From Bacteroidota bacterium (GTDB taxonomy: Bacteria; Bacteroidota; Bacteroidia; Cytophagales; Cyclobacteriaceae), in assembly GCA_023417065.1 (NCBI GenBank), contig JAEZGH010000164.1:1-49600 (forward strand): 49,600 nucleotides of DNA. Reading direction: 5' to 3'. Below, piece after piece: positions 14,750 through 22,653 of the stretch (position 1 is its first letter; each line of letters starts with the position of its first letter). The position numbers and the translations under genes were made by a program. The notes under the pieces were generated by a model. It saw only the letters and a program-made list of their open reading frames with translations. It was not told the DNA's origin and searched no databases.

Positions 14750-16117
14750 GTGAATCGACTTTTTACAGTTATGCTCATGCTCCTTTTGGGTTGTAGCCCG
14801 AAGGTGATTACTCCGGACCCGGATTCTTTAAAGCCATTGTGGCTGAAGGCTCATCCCACCCTGGGCGGGTACTACATCGGCATAGGCCATAGCAACAAGA
14901 TCGGTAACAACAACTACATTCAGGCCGCAAAGAAAAGTGCGCTCGATGACCTCGTCTCTCAGATAAAAGTCAACATCTCGAGTACGTCCGTGCTCAGTCA
15001 GCTGGAAGTCGACAAACAGTTCTCGGAACAATACGAACAGATCATTCAAACCACTACCGCCGACGAGATTGAAGAGTTTGAAATCATGGACACCTGGGAG
15101 GATGCCTCCAACTATTGGGTGTATTATCGGCTCTCCATTGCGCGGTATCGCGAGATCAAAGAAGAACAAAAGCGCAACGCCACAATTTTGGCAACGGATT
15201 ATTTTTCGAAGGCCCGGTCAGCGGAGGCCTCCGGTCAGCAACTTCAGGCTATATCATACTATTTCCAGGCGTTGAGAGCTCTGGAAAAACACCTCGGCGA
15301 GGCTATCCGTGTCACCTATGATGGCAGGGAAATTCTTTTGGTGAATGAGATCTATGCGTCGCTGCAGTCAGCCCTTAACGGCATCGTATTGCTTGCCAAT
15401 CCCGCTGAAATCAATGTCAATCGCAGAATTCAAGACGGAAGTCATGCTCTCCTGATCAAGGCAGCTTTTGCCGGTTCCGGCAAACCTGTTGAAGCTTTGC
15501 CACTGTTTGCATCATTTGGTAAAGGCTCAGGCGACATTTTCCCCTCCTACAAGACGAATCCCGCAGGTGAAACAAAAATTCTTCTTAACAAGATCAGCTC
15601 AAAGGAAATAGATCAGTCGATCGTGGTGAAGGTCGACCTTGACGCGCTTAACGGAGCAGGTAACTCCGGTGTCTATGGTCTCATCGTTCAGACGCTGAAA
15701 TTACCACAGGTACAAATCAACCTTAAGGTAGAACGCCCGTTGGTGTTTCTCTCTTCAGAAGAGAGGAGCTTCGGCGTTCGTCGGGCAAATGCTCAGCTTT
15801 CGAACAGGCTGCGAAACCTCCTTGCTACAAACGGGTTTGAGTTCACCGAAGACAAGAACAACGCCGACCTGTGGTTTGATGTGAGGTCTGATGCCGAGAA
15901 AGGTTCTATAACCGGAAGCATATACGTTACGTATGTTACCGGACTGGTCAAGGTCATAACGTTGAAGGAGGGTAAAGAAATATATACGACGGTCCTCGAT
16001 CGGATTAAGGGGTTTGGACTCGATTACGAGAAATCAAGCATTGACGCATATAACAAGGCCATGGAAACACTCGAAAAAGACAAGATGAGTGAACTGATAA
16101 ACACGGTTCTGCAATAA
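14750..16117 (+). CDS. LPP20-family outer-membrane lipoprotein
   Basis: I chose the GTG at 14750, which yields a clean lipoprotein signal (NRLFTVMLMLLLGC) with Cys as the lipidated residue, about 455 residues in all. The frame is open to an upstream GTG at 14711, which would put a charged stretch before the signal. After the signal, residues about 35-140 resemble the LPP20 domain: GGYYIGIGHSNK, a long helix with AKKSALDDLVSQI, and WVYYRLSIARYREI. The remainder is mixed alpha/beta and not recognised. The downstream gene encodes a second, shorter protein with the same domain, so the two probably act together in the envelope. Function is unknown. Confidence 0.75.
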   Translation: MNRLFTVMLMLLLGCSPKVITPDPDSLKPLWLKAHPTLGGYYIGIGHSNKIGNNNYIQAAKKSALDDLVSQIKVNISSTSVLSQLEVDKQFSEQYEQIIQTTTADEIEEFEIMDTWEDASNYWVYYRLSIARYREIKEEQKRNATILATDYFSKARSAEASGQQLQAISYYFQALRALEKHLGEAIRVTYDGREILLVNEIYASLQSALNGIVLLANPAEINVNRRIQDGSHALLIKAAFAGSGKPVEALPLFASFGKGSGDIFPSYKTNPAGETKILLNKISSKEIDQSIVVKVDLDALNGAGNSGVYGLIVQTLKLPQVQINLKVERPLVFLSSEERSFGVRRANAQLSNRLRNLLATNGFEFTEDKNNADLWFDVRSDAEKGSITGSIYVTYVTGLVKVITLKEGKEIYTTVLDRIKGFGLDYEKSSIDAYNKAMETLEKDKMSELINTVLQ

Positions 16118-16179
16118 AGATCTGGTTTTTGGTATTCCTTTTGCCTTCACTTGAATTGAAACTTTAAATCGCCTCTAAT

Positions 16180-16746
16180 ATGAAACATGTTACTAAATCC
16201 GCCCTTATGCTTCTTGCGCTGGGCGCCGTCTTTCTGGGTGCCTGTAAGGGTAAAGAGAAAGCTCCCAAAGGAGAGACCGAAGTTATCGTGCCTTGCTCCG
16301 GATCTGAATACTTCACCAACAACAAGTTCTTCCGGGCAAACTCTATCGGCGAAAGCATGGACCAGGTGACTTCGAAAAAGAAGGCACTCGCCAATGCACG
16401 TGCAGAGCTCGCAGCAAGTATCTCTACTACCGTAAAGGCAGTTACCGACAACTACACCAATTCACGTGAGATGAACAACCGTGAACAAGTGGAGGAACGT
16501 TTTGAACAACTGAACCGCGAGATCGTGGAACAACAACTATCGGGAGTAAGAACGCTTTGCGAGAAGCTGATGAAAACAGAGAATGGCACGTTCAAGACCT
16601 ACATAGCGATCGAACTTTCGGCTGACGAACTGGTCAAGACTTACAACGAAAGATTATCCCAGGATGAACGTCTGAGAATAGATTACGACTACGAGAAGTT
16701 TAAGGAAACTTTCGAAAAAGAGATGGACAAACTTGGCAGTCACTAG
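16180..16746 (+). CDS. LPP20-like lipoprotein
   Basis: This 188-residue lipoprotein has the signal MKHVTKSALMLLALGAVFLGAC and lipobox LGAC. The mature part begins with a Lys-rich linker. It then has an LPP20-like pattern (SEYFTNNKFFRANSIGESMDQ, then KKALANARAELAASI) and a long charged helical C-terminus. It starts 62 bases after the preceding LPP20-type lipoprotein gene and is followed by a terminator, so the pair may form one unit. The same fold in neighbouring genes suggests an ancient duplication. No catalytic residues are evident and no function is assigned. Confidence 0.75.
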   Translation: MKHVTKSALMLLALGAVFLGACKGKEKAPKGETEVIVPCSGSEYFTNNKFFRANSIGESMDQVTSKKKALANARAELAASISTTVKAVTDNYTNSREMNNREQVEERFEQLNREIVEQQLSGVRTLCEKLMKTENGTFKTYIAIELSADELVKTYNERLSQDERLRIDYDYEKFKETFEKEMDKLGSH

Positions 16747-16774
16747 AAACTGCTTTGACGTCCTTCACAAAAAG

Positions 16775-16801
16775 AAGCTGCTTCGTGAGCAGCTTTTTTT
16801 G
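16775..16801 (+). terminator. Intrinsic terminator of the LPP20 lipoprotein genes
   Basis: AAGCTGCT and AGCAGCTT pair around a TTCGT-like loop, followed by a T run. It starts about 29 bases after the stop codon. Confidence 0.92.
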
Positions 16802-16902
16802 TTAAAGCATCGTTAATGACCGATCGGGTTTTGTGCATTGCTATCGATTGCGGTCAAGGCTAACAATCGTTAATTCATTGATTTATAATTTTTTAGTGAC
16901 GT

Positions 16903-16910
16903 TAGATTTG
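16903..16910 (+). promoter_or_regulatory. -7 promoter element of the sulfite reductase operon
   Basis: TAGATTTG exactly matches the Bacteroidota -7 consensus TAnnTTTG. A weak ATTG lies about 22 bases upstream in place of the -33 TTTG. Transcription would begin near 16917, just ahead of the Cys-rich leader frame. Confidence 0.55.
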
Positions 16911-16924
16911 AATTTCTACGTGTG

Positions 16925-17044
16925 ATGCCCTACATTCGTAATAGTATGCTGAAATACAACTCCTGTATGTGGAACAAGATTATGGCAAGCAAGAAGTGTT
17001 GCTGTAAATCTTTGCGCGCGCATGCAGGAACGTATGGACGTTAA
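16925..17044 (+). CDS. Cys-rich leader peptide of the sulfite reductase operon
   Basis: This is a 39-codon frame with four Cys codons: residue 14 (TGT, 16964-16966) and three in a row at residues 25-27 (TGT TGC TGT, 16997-17005), in the context ASKKCCCKSLRAHAG. It begins 15 bases after a -7 promoter element and ends at TAA 17042. ATG codons at 16946, 16967 and 16982 are alternative starts in the same frame; the start at 16925 would leave a very short 5' leader. A run of codons for the end-product amino acid, just before an intrinsic terminator and a biosynthetic operon, is the hallmark of an attenuator leader. The peptide itself probably has no function. Confidence 0.72.
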   Translation: MPYIRNSMLKYNSCMWNKIMASKKCCCKSLRAHAGTYGR

Positions 17045-17110
17045 CTAAGCCTGAAAAACTTAACCGATATAACGAGCCTTTCCTGCAAAACAGGAAAGGC
17101 TCTTTTATTT
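16961..17110 (+). promoter_or_regulatory. Putative cysteine-responsive transcription attenuator
   Basis: Three mutually exclusive pairings can be drawn by hand. Segment 1 (16961-16971, TCCTGTATGTG) pairs with segment 2 (17019-17029, CGCATGCAGGA) over 11 pairs, two of them G-U. Segment 2 (17023-17030, TGCAGGAA) can instead pair with segment 3 (17080-17087, TTCCTGCA) over 8 perfect pairs. Segment 3 (17074-17085) pairs with segment 4 (17091-17102) to make the terminator. A ribosome stalled at Cys14, or on the triple Cys codons in the 1:2 loop, would block 1:2, permit 2:3 and allow readthrough. Fast translation to the stop at 17042 would cover segment 2 and favour termination. The sensed signal, uncharged tRNA-Cys, is inferred. 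Confidence 0.7.
17074..17110 (+). terminator. Attenuator terminator before the sulfite reductase gene
   Basis: GAGCCTTTCCTG pairs perfectly with CAGGAAAGGCTC (12 bp) around the loop CAAAA, followed by TTTTATTT. It sits 29 bases after the leader peptide stop and 32 bases before the sulfite reductase start. That position inside the operon is what argues for attenuation rather than simple termination. Confidence 0.9.
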
Positions 17111-17142
17111 ACAAACAGAAACGAACTAACAGCCCTTAGTGT

Positions 17143-19248
17143 ATGGAAAGCTTCCGGTCCGAATTAGAAGATCTTAACAATCCTATCGTCGCGCGCGACA
17201 TCATCGACCTTGAAAAAAAGATCAGGTTATACCGCGAGGGTAAAATTGATGATGATAAGTTTCGCAGCCTTCGCCTCGTGAGAGGAATCTATGGACAACG
17301 CCAGCCTGGCGTCCAGATGGTTCGCATAAAGCTCCCGTTGGGTAGAGTAACGACTCAACAGCTCCGCAGGATAGCTGATATCTCCGATGAATATGCCAGC
17401 AGCAACCTGCACGCCACCACACGTCAGGATATACAGATCCACTTCGTGAGCCTCGACCGAACTCCTGAACTCTGGACGAAACTTGAACAGGATTCAATTA
17501 CCATTCGCGAAGCCTGTGGAAACACGGTGCGTAATGTGACTGCTTCCGATATCGCCGGCATCGATCCTGAGGAACCTTTCGATGTCACTCCATATGCGTA
17601 CGAAACTTTCCAGTACTTGTTGAGAAATCCGATTTGCCAGGAGATGGGGCGGAAGTTCAAAATTTCGTTTTCATCCAGTGATAAGGACTCGGCATTCTCG
17701 TTCATACACGACCTCGGATACATTCCCAAAATCAAGGACGGAAAACGCGGATTCAAAGTGATGATCGGCGGCGGCCTCGGCGCCAATCCATACCTCGCAC
17801 TGACGGCATTTGAATTCCTGGAAGAGGATCAGATCATTCCGTTCACCGAAGCCGTCATTCGCGTGTTCGACCGTTATGGCGAACGCAACAGAAGAATGAA
17901 GGCGCGTTTCAAGTTTCTTCTTGAAGACGTGGGGCTCGAGAAAATTATGCAGCTCGTCGAAGAAGAACGCAAGGCCATCAAACACAAGGTTTATCCTATC
18001 AATCTCAACGTCGTTCCTCCCTCACCAATACCTGCCGAAAAAATACTCGGCGAAGTTGAGCCGTCAGATCCGGCGAAATATGACCGGTGGCTGCGTACAA
18101 ACGTCATCAGGCAGAAGCAGGAAGGTTTCAATGCCGTATACGTGAAGCTCCCGTTGGGAAATATGTCATCTGACCTGACCCGCAAGTTCGCTGACGTGAT
18201 CGATCAGTTTGCATCATCCGAACTCAGGGTCACTGTAAACCAGGGATACCTCATCCGCTTCGTAAGGCCCAATGCGCTGAAGCACCTGTTCAATGCCCTC
18301 AATGCTCTTGGTTTGGCGGAACCAGGGTTTGACAGCGTTGCAGATGTGACCGCCTGTCCAGGAACGGAATCATGTAATCTGGCGATCTCCGACAGCACAC
18401 ACATTTCCCTCGCCCTTGAAAAAGTAATCCGCGAAGAGTTCCCTGATCTGATTTATAACAATGACATTAAGATCAAAATCAGTGGATGCCCCAACTCCTG
18501 TGGCCAGCATGGGTTGGCAAGCATCGGCTTGCACGGAAGTACGATAAAAGATAAACAAGGCAAGGTATTACCGGCACTCGTACTTCTGCTCGGCGGAGGT
18601 AACCTTGGAAACGGTCAGGGTATTGTTGCTGATAAGATTATCAAAATACCAAGCCGACGCGGACCAGACGCGCTGCGTCTTATCCTGAGCGACTACGAAG
18701 CTAATGTGCAGGAGGGTGAATACTTCCACGCGTACTTCCAGCGCATGGGCCGTAATTACTTCTATACCATGCTGAAGCCGCTGACTGACCTGACTTCAGT
18801 CGTACCTACGGATTACGTGGATTGGGGCCAGGAAAATAACTTTGTCCTTCATACCGCAGTAGGCGAATGTGCGGGGGTGATGATAGATCTTGTCTCGACA
18901 TTGTTCGCCGATTCGGAAGACAAAATTACCTGGTCAACTGAGGCGCTTCGCAATGTTCAATATGCGGATAGCATCTATCATAGCTATAGCGCAATGATCA
19001 ACACAGCCAAAGCACTGCTGCTGACGGTGGATATTAAGCCGAGCACCCAGATTAAGACGATACTCGACTTCCAGAAGATGTTCGTCGAGACAGGACATTT
19101 CCAGATTCACGACTTCAAGGAAATGGTTCTGCAGATCAACAAGAATGAACCGACGGAAGAATTTGCCATCGAATACCTCGAAACGTCGAAGAAGTTTCTT
19201 GCTGACGCTATTGCTTTCCGTTCGGTCAAAGAAGAAGTAAGCAGATGA
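17143..19248 (+). CDS. Sulfite (nitrite) reductase hemoprotein with C-terminal HEPN-like domain
   Basis: This 701-residue siroheme [4Fe-4S] reductase most likely converts sulfite to sulfide for cysteine synthesis. It has the duplicated ferredoxin-like/siroheme architecture: a first half with LHATTRQDIQIHFV, and a second half with the four cluster/siroheme cysteines C405, C411, C449 and C453 (CPGTESC and CPNSC). Nitrite is the alternative substrate. Siroheme genes directly downstream and the Cys attenuator upstream favour sulfite. Residues about 570-695 are an added helical domain with an ADSIYHSYSAMINTAKALL pattern typical of HEPN domains. No flavoprotein partner (CysJ) is encoded nearby, so ferredoxin is the likely donor. 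The stop overlaps cobA by 4 bases. Confidence 0.9.
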   Translation: MESFRSELEDLNNPIVARDIIDLEKKIRLYREGKIDDDKFRSLRLVRGIYGQRQPGVQMVRIKLPLGRVTTQQLRRIADISDEYASSNLHATTRQDIQIHFVSLDRTPELWTKLEQDSITIREACGNTVRNVTASDIAGIDPEEPFDVTPYAYETFQYLLRNPICQEMGRKFKISFSSSDKDSAFSFIHDLGYIPKIKDGKRGFKVMIGGGLGANPYLALTAFEFLEEDQIIPFTEAVIRVFDRYGERNRRMKARFKFLLEDVGLEKIMQLVEEERKAIKHKVYPINLNVVPPSPIPAEKILGEVEPSDPAKYDRWLRTNVIRQKQEGFNAVYVKLPLGNMSSDLTRKFADVIDQFASSELRVTVNQGYLIRFVRPNALKHLFNALNALGLAEPGFDSVADVTACPGTESCNLAISDSTHISLALEKVIREEFPDLIYNNDIKIKISGCPNSCGQHGLASIGLHGSTIKDKQGKVLPALVLLLGGGNLGNGQGIVADKIIKIPSRRGPDALRLILSDYEANVQEGEYFHAYFQRMGRNYFYTMLKPLTDLTSVVPTDYVDWGQENNFVLHTAVGECAGVMIDLVSTLFADSEDKITWSTEALRNVQYADSIYHSYSAMINTAKALLLTVDIKPSTQIKTILDFQKMFVETGHFQIHDFKEMVLQINKNEPTEEFAIEYLETSKKFLADAIAFRSVKEEVSR

Positions 19249-20033
19249 TTCCAACCATATCCATAACCAATGGACATCCCCGCCTCACTCTTGTGGGAGC
19301 AGGACCCGGTGACCCTGATCTTCTGACATTGAAGGCTGTAAAGGTTCTGAAATCTGCCGACATCGTATTGTTCGATGCATTAGTCTCGCAGGGCATTCTG
19401 AATCTCATTCCTTCGGAAACGCCAATGCTTTCCGTAGGTAAGAGGGCAGGAGCGCACTCCAACACCCAGGATGAAATCAATGAATTGATTGTCGAGATGG
19501 CGTTCCGGTTTGGCCACGTAGTCCGGCTTAAGGGCGGAGATCCTTTTGTTTTTGGACGCGGTGCAGAGGAGATTGAGTTCGCCGGGCGCCATGGCATAGA
19601 AACATCCGTCGTCCCCGGCATTACGAGTGCAGTGGCCGTACCTGCGGCACTTAATATCCCCGTTACGGCGCGTGGCATTAGTGAAAGCTTCTGGGTAATC
19701 ACAGGAACTACACGTGAAGACAAACTCTCCCGCGATATTGCCCTGGCTGCTCAATCTTCGGCGACGGTAGTAATACTCATGGGAGTCGGCAGGATTGAAG
19801 AAATTATGGGCGTGTTCCAGGCGCATGGTAAAAGCACAACGCCGGTAGCGGTTATTCAAAATGGTACGATGCCAAATCAGAAGAACGTAATCGGAACGGT
19901 TGCGACCATCGGCGGATTAATGAAGAACGAGGATATCTCGTCCCCGGGTTTGATTATCGTCGGGGAAGTCGTCCACTATGCGCGCGAGATGCAACGCATC
20001 GTCGACGCGAATGCTTTGAAGAACTATGAATAA
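19245..20033 (+). CDS. cobA: Uroporphyrinogen-III C-methyltransferase
   Basis: This 262-residue SAM-dependent enzyme methylates uroporphyrinogen III twice to precorrin-2, the first step toward siroheme. Family motifs are plain: the N-terminal LVGAGPGDPDLLTLKAVK, then VGKRAG, RLKGGDPFVFGRGAEEIEF, and VVPGITSAVAVPAALNIPVTHRG-like sequence near residue 135. The start codon overlaps the sulfite reductase stop (ATGA), so translation is coupled. It supplies the cofactor of the upstream reductase. No fused CysG C-terminal or N-terminal domain is present; the next gene provides the remaining steps. Confidence 0.95.
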   Translation: MIPTISITNGHPRLTLVGAGPGDPDLLTLKAVKVLKSADIVLFDALVSQGILNLIPSETPMLSVGKRAGAHSNTQDEINELIVEMAFRFGHVVRLKGGDPFVFGRGAEEIEFAGRHGIETSVVPGITSAVAVPAALNIPVTARGISESFWVITGTTREDKLSRDIALAAQSSATVVILMGVGRIEEIMGVFQAHGKSTTPVAVIQNGTMPNQKNVIGTVATIGGLMKNEDISSPGLIIVGEVVHYAREMQRIVDANALKNYE

Positions 20034-20068
20034 CGGATCTTTATTTCAGGTGTGTAATTATTAATGTT

Positions 20069-20659
20069 ATGTTGGAGCAAAACAATCTTTTTCCGGTATT
20101 TCTCAAGCTTGAAAACCTCCAGACACTTATTGTCGGAGGAGGTAACGTAGGCTTGGAAAAGTTAAGTGCAGTGTTGAAAAACAGTCCGGCTGCGAAGGTG
20201 ACGCTGGTGGCGAGAACGATTCAGCAAGCGGTGAAAGATCTTGCGCGAAAACATTCAGGTGTTACGCTGGTTGAGCGGAACTTCAAACTGTGGGATTTGT
20301 GGGATAAAGATCTGGTGATACTTGCGACGGATAACAGACAGTTACATGAAACGATCCGCAACTTTGCACGTTCACGAAGACTGCTCATTAACGTCGCCGA
20401 CACACCGGAGCTCTGTGATTTTTATCTGGGCTCGGTCGTAACAAAAGGGAATCTGAAAATTGGTATTTCTACCAACGGAAAGTCACCTACTGTTTCAAAG
20501 AGAATTCGTGAATATCTCGAGGAAGCGATTCCTGACGATACCAATGAACTTCTCGATAACATGCAAAAGATTCGCTCTCGGATCAAAGGCGATTTCTCTG
20601 AAAAAGTACGTGTTCTCAATGAGATTACAACCTCCTGGCTGGAGCAACAGGAAGCCTGA
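20069..20659 (+). CDS. Precorrin-2 dehydrogenase/sirohydrochlorin ferrochelatase
   Basis: This 196-residue protein is of the Met8/CysG N-terminal type. It oxidizes precorrin-2 with NAD+ and inserts iron to make siroheme. The Rossmann motif LIVGGGNVGLEKLSAVLK is at residues 19-36. The family segments LVILATDNRQLHETI and INVADTPELCDFYLGSVVTKG, with the Asp of the dehydrogenase/chelatase site, follow, then a GISTNGKSPTVSKRIRE region. Its position 35 bases after cobA completes the siroheme pathway in one operon with the siroheme-dependent reductase. A terminator follows. Confidence 0.93.
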   Translation: MLEQNNLFPVFLKLENLQTLIVGGGNVGLEKLSAVLKNSPAAKVTLVARTIQQAVKDLARKHSGVTLVERNFKLWDLWDKDLVILATDNRQLHETIRNFARSRRLLINVADTPELCDFYLGSVVTKGNLKIGISTNGKSPTVSKRIREYLEEAIPDDTNELLDNMQKIRSRIKGDFSEKVRVLNEITTSWLEQQEA

Positions 20660-20732
20660 TGTTTAGACACGCTAAGAGCTGACTCGCGGGCTTCATTTAT
20701 CAGCTCATCATCGGAACAATACATAACGAAAC

Positions 20733-20765
20733 AAAAGAGGCTGCTTGTTGGGCAGCCTCTTTTTG
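20733..20765. terminator. Bidirectional terminator between siroheme operon and next gene
   Basis: AGAGGCTGC and GCAGCCTCT form a 9-bp stem, flanked by AAAA upstream and TTTTT downstream. The symmetry lets it stop transcription of both the siroheme operon and the opposing gene at 20786. Confidence 0.88.
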
Positions 20766-20785
20766 TTAACATTCCTTTCTGATTG

Positions 20786-21028
20786 TTATTCATCTTCTTT
20801 TTTCTCAATCGTCTCAGGCGGAGTAAACGCCCGCGTCGCCGGATGTTTCCGGTCTACTGGGCGTCGTTGCTCTGACACCATTCCCGGATTCTGATCATGA
20901 AGATGTGAATCCTGTGTTGCAAAATCCGGGCCCTGTCCCTGATGCAAACTGCTGTGCTCAGGTTGCTCCGCTGCCTGACGACCTGATGGCCTGTCCGACC
21001 GGAGTTTTCTGGTTTGTTGATCTTTCAT
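20786..21028 (-). CDS. Hypothetical small hydrophilic protein
   Basis: This 80-residue frame is made almost wholly of polar and charged residues (many Gln, His, Arg, Pro and Asp), starting MKDQQTRKLRSDRPSGRQ and ending ETIEKKEDE. It is predicted disordered, with no signal peptide, membrane helix or known domain that I recognise. It is convergent with the siroheme operon and shares the bidirectional terminator. The next gene upstream on its strand is also small and unusual (DUF6496). Composition resembles small stress-associated hydrophilic proteins, but that is only an impression. It could be a chance frame. Confidence 0.5.
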   Translation of the reverse strand: MKDQQTRKLRSDRPSGRQAAEQPEHSSLHQGQGPDFATQDSHLHDQNPGMVSEQRRPVDRKHPATRAFTPPETIEKKEDE

Positions 21029-21125
21029 AATAGATGAGTCTGGTTGAACCTTAAAGCTGCTAAAAAGTTATACCAGATGCATCTCAATACATCAAATGGA
21101 CGCCGGTATCCTGCCGACCTGACTG

Positions 21126-21389
21126 TCAGCTCCTGGATTTACGCGAAGTACTTTTCTTTGAAGTCTTCCGGGCCGAGGAACTTCTCTTCGCCGCCGGTCT
21201 TTGTTTGGTGGTTTTCTTCTTGCGGGCAGGTACCTTTGCACCTTTCTCGCGGGCCTCAGATAACCCGATGGCTATTGCTTGTTTTCGACTGGTAACTTTC
21301 TTGCCAGTTCCCGTGCGCAATGTCCCCTTCTTTTTTCTCTTCATGGCACGCTCCACCATTTCTCCTGATTTCTTCGAATACTTTGCCAT
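21126..21389 (-). CDS. DUF6496 family small basic protein with histone-H1-like tail
   Basis: Translation probably starts at ATG 21389 (MAKYSKKSGEMVERAM), giving 87 residues; the frame is open to 21461 but that would overlap the upstream oxidoreductase. The first 55 residues match DUF6496: KKSGEMVERAMKRKKKGTL and VTSRKQAIAIGLSEAREKG. The rest is a low-complexity Lys/Ser/Arg tail resembling the C-terminus of histone H1. High positive charge suggests nucleic-acid binding. The family has no established function that I know of. Confidence 0.85.
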   Translation of the reverse strand: MAKYSKKSGEMVERAMKRKKKGTLRTGTGKKVTSRKQAIAIGLSEAREKGAKVPARKKKTTKQRPAAKRSSSARKTSKKSTSRKSRS

Positions 21390-21444
21390 AGTTTTTATGA
21401 CAAACTTGTTAAAAAGATATGCCGCACAACGGAATGGCTGGATG

Positions 21445-22650
21445 TTATTGATACCGGGCAAGCCGGAATGCGTCAGGAACCCGTTCTTTGCCGGTAAAGA
21501 CTCCTGCTACAAGTTCTCCTAATGCCGGGCCATGCTTAAAGCCATGACCTGAGCCTCCGCCCAGTACGAATACATTCCGGGTTCCAGGAAGCATGTCAAA
21601 GATAAAGTTTCCGCTGGGCGAATTCTCGTAAGGGCAAACCCGTGCTTCGATCAGTGGGGCGTATCGCAGCGCAGGAAACCTGTGCGATAAAAATTGACGC
21701 GCTTCTTTCAGAACCGCCTCAACTGGAGTCCGTTCACCCGAAGTTGGATTGAAGGTCGCACCTCTCTTGTCTACACCAATCTTGAATCCGCGCAGTGAGT
21801 TCCCGGGAATGCCGTAATAAAAATCCTTTCCATCTGCGTCGATCCATACCGGCATCGCATCGAATGCTGACGAATCTGCAGCGGGCACACCAAAGTAGTA
21901 TACTTCCTGGCGTGTACAGGTAATAATGCGCTGCAGTTCATTTGGAAACACCAATGGCAACCACGATCCGCATGCAAAAAGAAATGCATCCGCGGTTTCG
22001 CGACTTCCGTCTGAAAGAGCGATTTCGTTGATGTCCGTTCCGCCCTTCCGGAGCGGTTTAACTTCACGCTGAATGTACTTGCCGCCTTCGCTGACAAACA
22101 ACTTCACCACCTCCTGGCACGATTCCCTCGCGAGGAGGTAGCCACCGTATGGGTCCAGGTATGCGTGATCAAGATCAGCACTGTTTACATGCGGATAACG
22201 CTTTCTAAGTTCAGCTGTGGAAAGATAAACGTACTCCATTCCATACTTCCGGGAGAAGGGGATGGAATCGTCTACTAATGGTGTTTTTTCTTTATAACAA
22301 AACCAGAGTACACCGGCGTTGATAAGAACCTGTTTTGCGAAGTATCGTTCGTGCTCCCTCCATAGCTGAAGGGATCTCGCGTTCATCTTAAAGTAAAGCT
22401 CATTCTTGCCGTATGTAGATCTGATGACTCGCGTTTCATCGCCCGAACTTGACCTTGAGTTGCCGGATCCCCAGGCATCATAAAGGGTTACATCATATCC
22501 ACGACGAAGAAGATGAAGTGCGGCCCATCCTCCGAATGCCCCGGCACCAACGACACCGATACGACTTCCTGCGGGAATGTCTGGCAAGGGAGTGTACTCA
22601 AAGCTCTCGCCGTACGCCGGTTCAAAAGTGTTTATGTTGGGCGCATCCAT
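21445..22650 (-). CDS. FAD-dependent amine oxidase, monomeric sarcosine oxidase-like
   Basis: This 401-residue flavoprotein is of the DAO superfamily. The N-terminal FAD motif GVVGAGAFGGWAALHLLRRG is at residues 32-51. SSSGDETRVIRSTYG follows, as in monomeric sarcosine/N-methyltryptophan oxidases. A conserved-position cysteine in EARVCPYENSPSGNFIFD (near 340) corresponds to the residue that carries covalent FAD in that group. The C-terminus has VLGGGSGHGFKHGPALGE. The likely reaction is oxidation of a secondary amine or N-methyl amino acid, giving H2O2; the substrate is unknown. It starts 3 bases after the pyrE stop, an operon link with no obvious metabolic reason. Confidence 0.85.
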   Translation of the reverse strand: MDAPNINTFEPAYGESFEYTPLPDIPAGSRIGVVGAGAFGGWAALHLLRRGYDVTLYDAWGSGNSRSSSGDETRVIRSTYGKNELYFKMNARSLQLWREHERYFAKQVLINAGVLWFCYKEKTPLVDDSIPFSRKYGMEYVYLSTAELRKRYPHVNSADLDHAYLDPYGGYLLARESCQEVVKLFVSEGGKYIQREVKPLRKGGTDINEIALSDGSRETADAFLFACGSWLPLVFPNELQRIITCTRQEVYYFGVPAADSSAFDAMPVWIDADGKDFYYGIPGNSLRGFKIGVDKRGATFNPTSGERTPVEAVLKEARQFLSHRFPALRYAPLIEARVCPYENSPSGNFIFDMLPGTRNVFVLGGGSGHGFKHGPALGELVAGVFTGKERVPDAFRLARYQ

Positions 22651-22653
22651 GGG

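Noticed and set aside
16903..17142. A metabolite riboswitch (for example SAM or cobalamin) ahead of sulfite reductase
   Set aside because: The leader is short, none of the conserved cores of known riboswitches can be seen, and the translated Cys codons with alternative hairpins explain the region better.
21390..21461. Longer start for the DUF6496 gene
   Set aside because: The extension reads as unrelated sequence and would overlap the end of the amine oxidase gene; the family begins at MAKYSKK.
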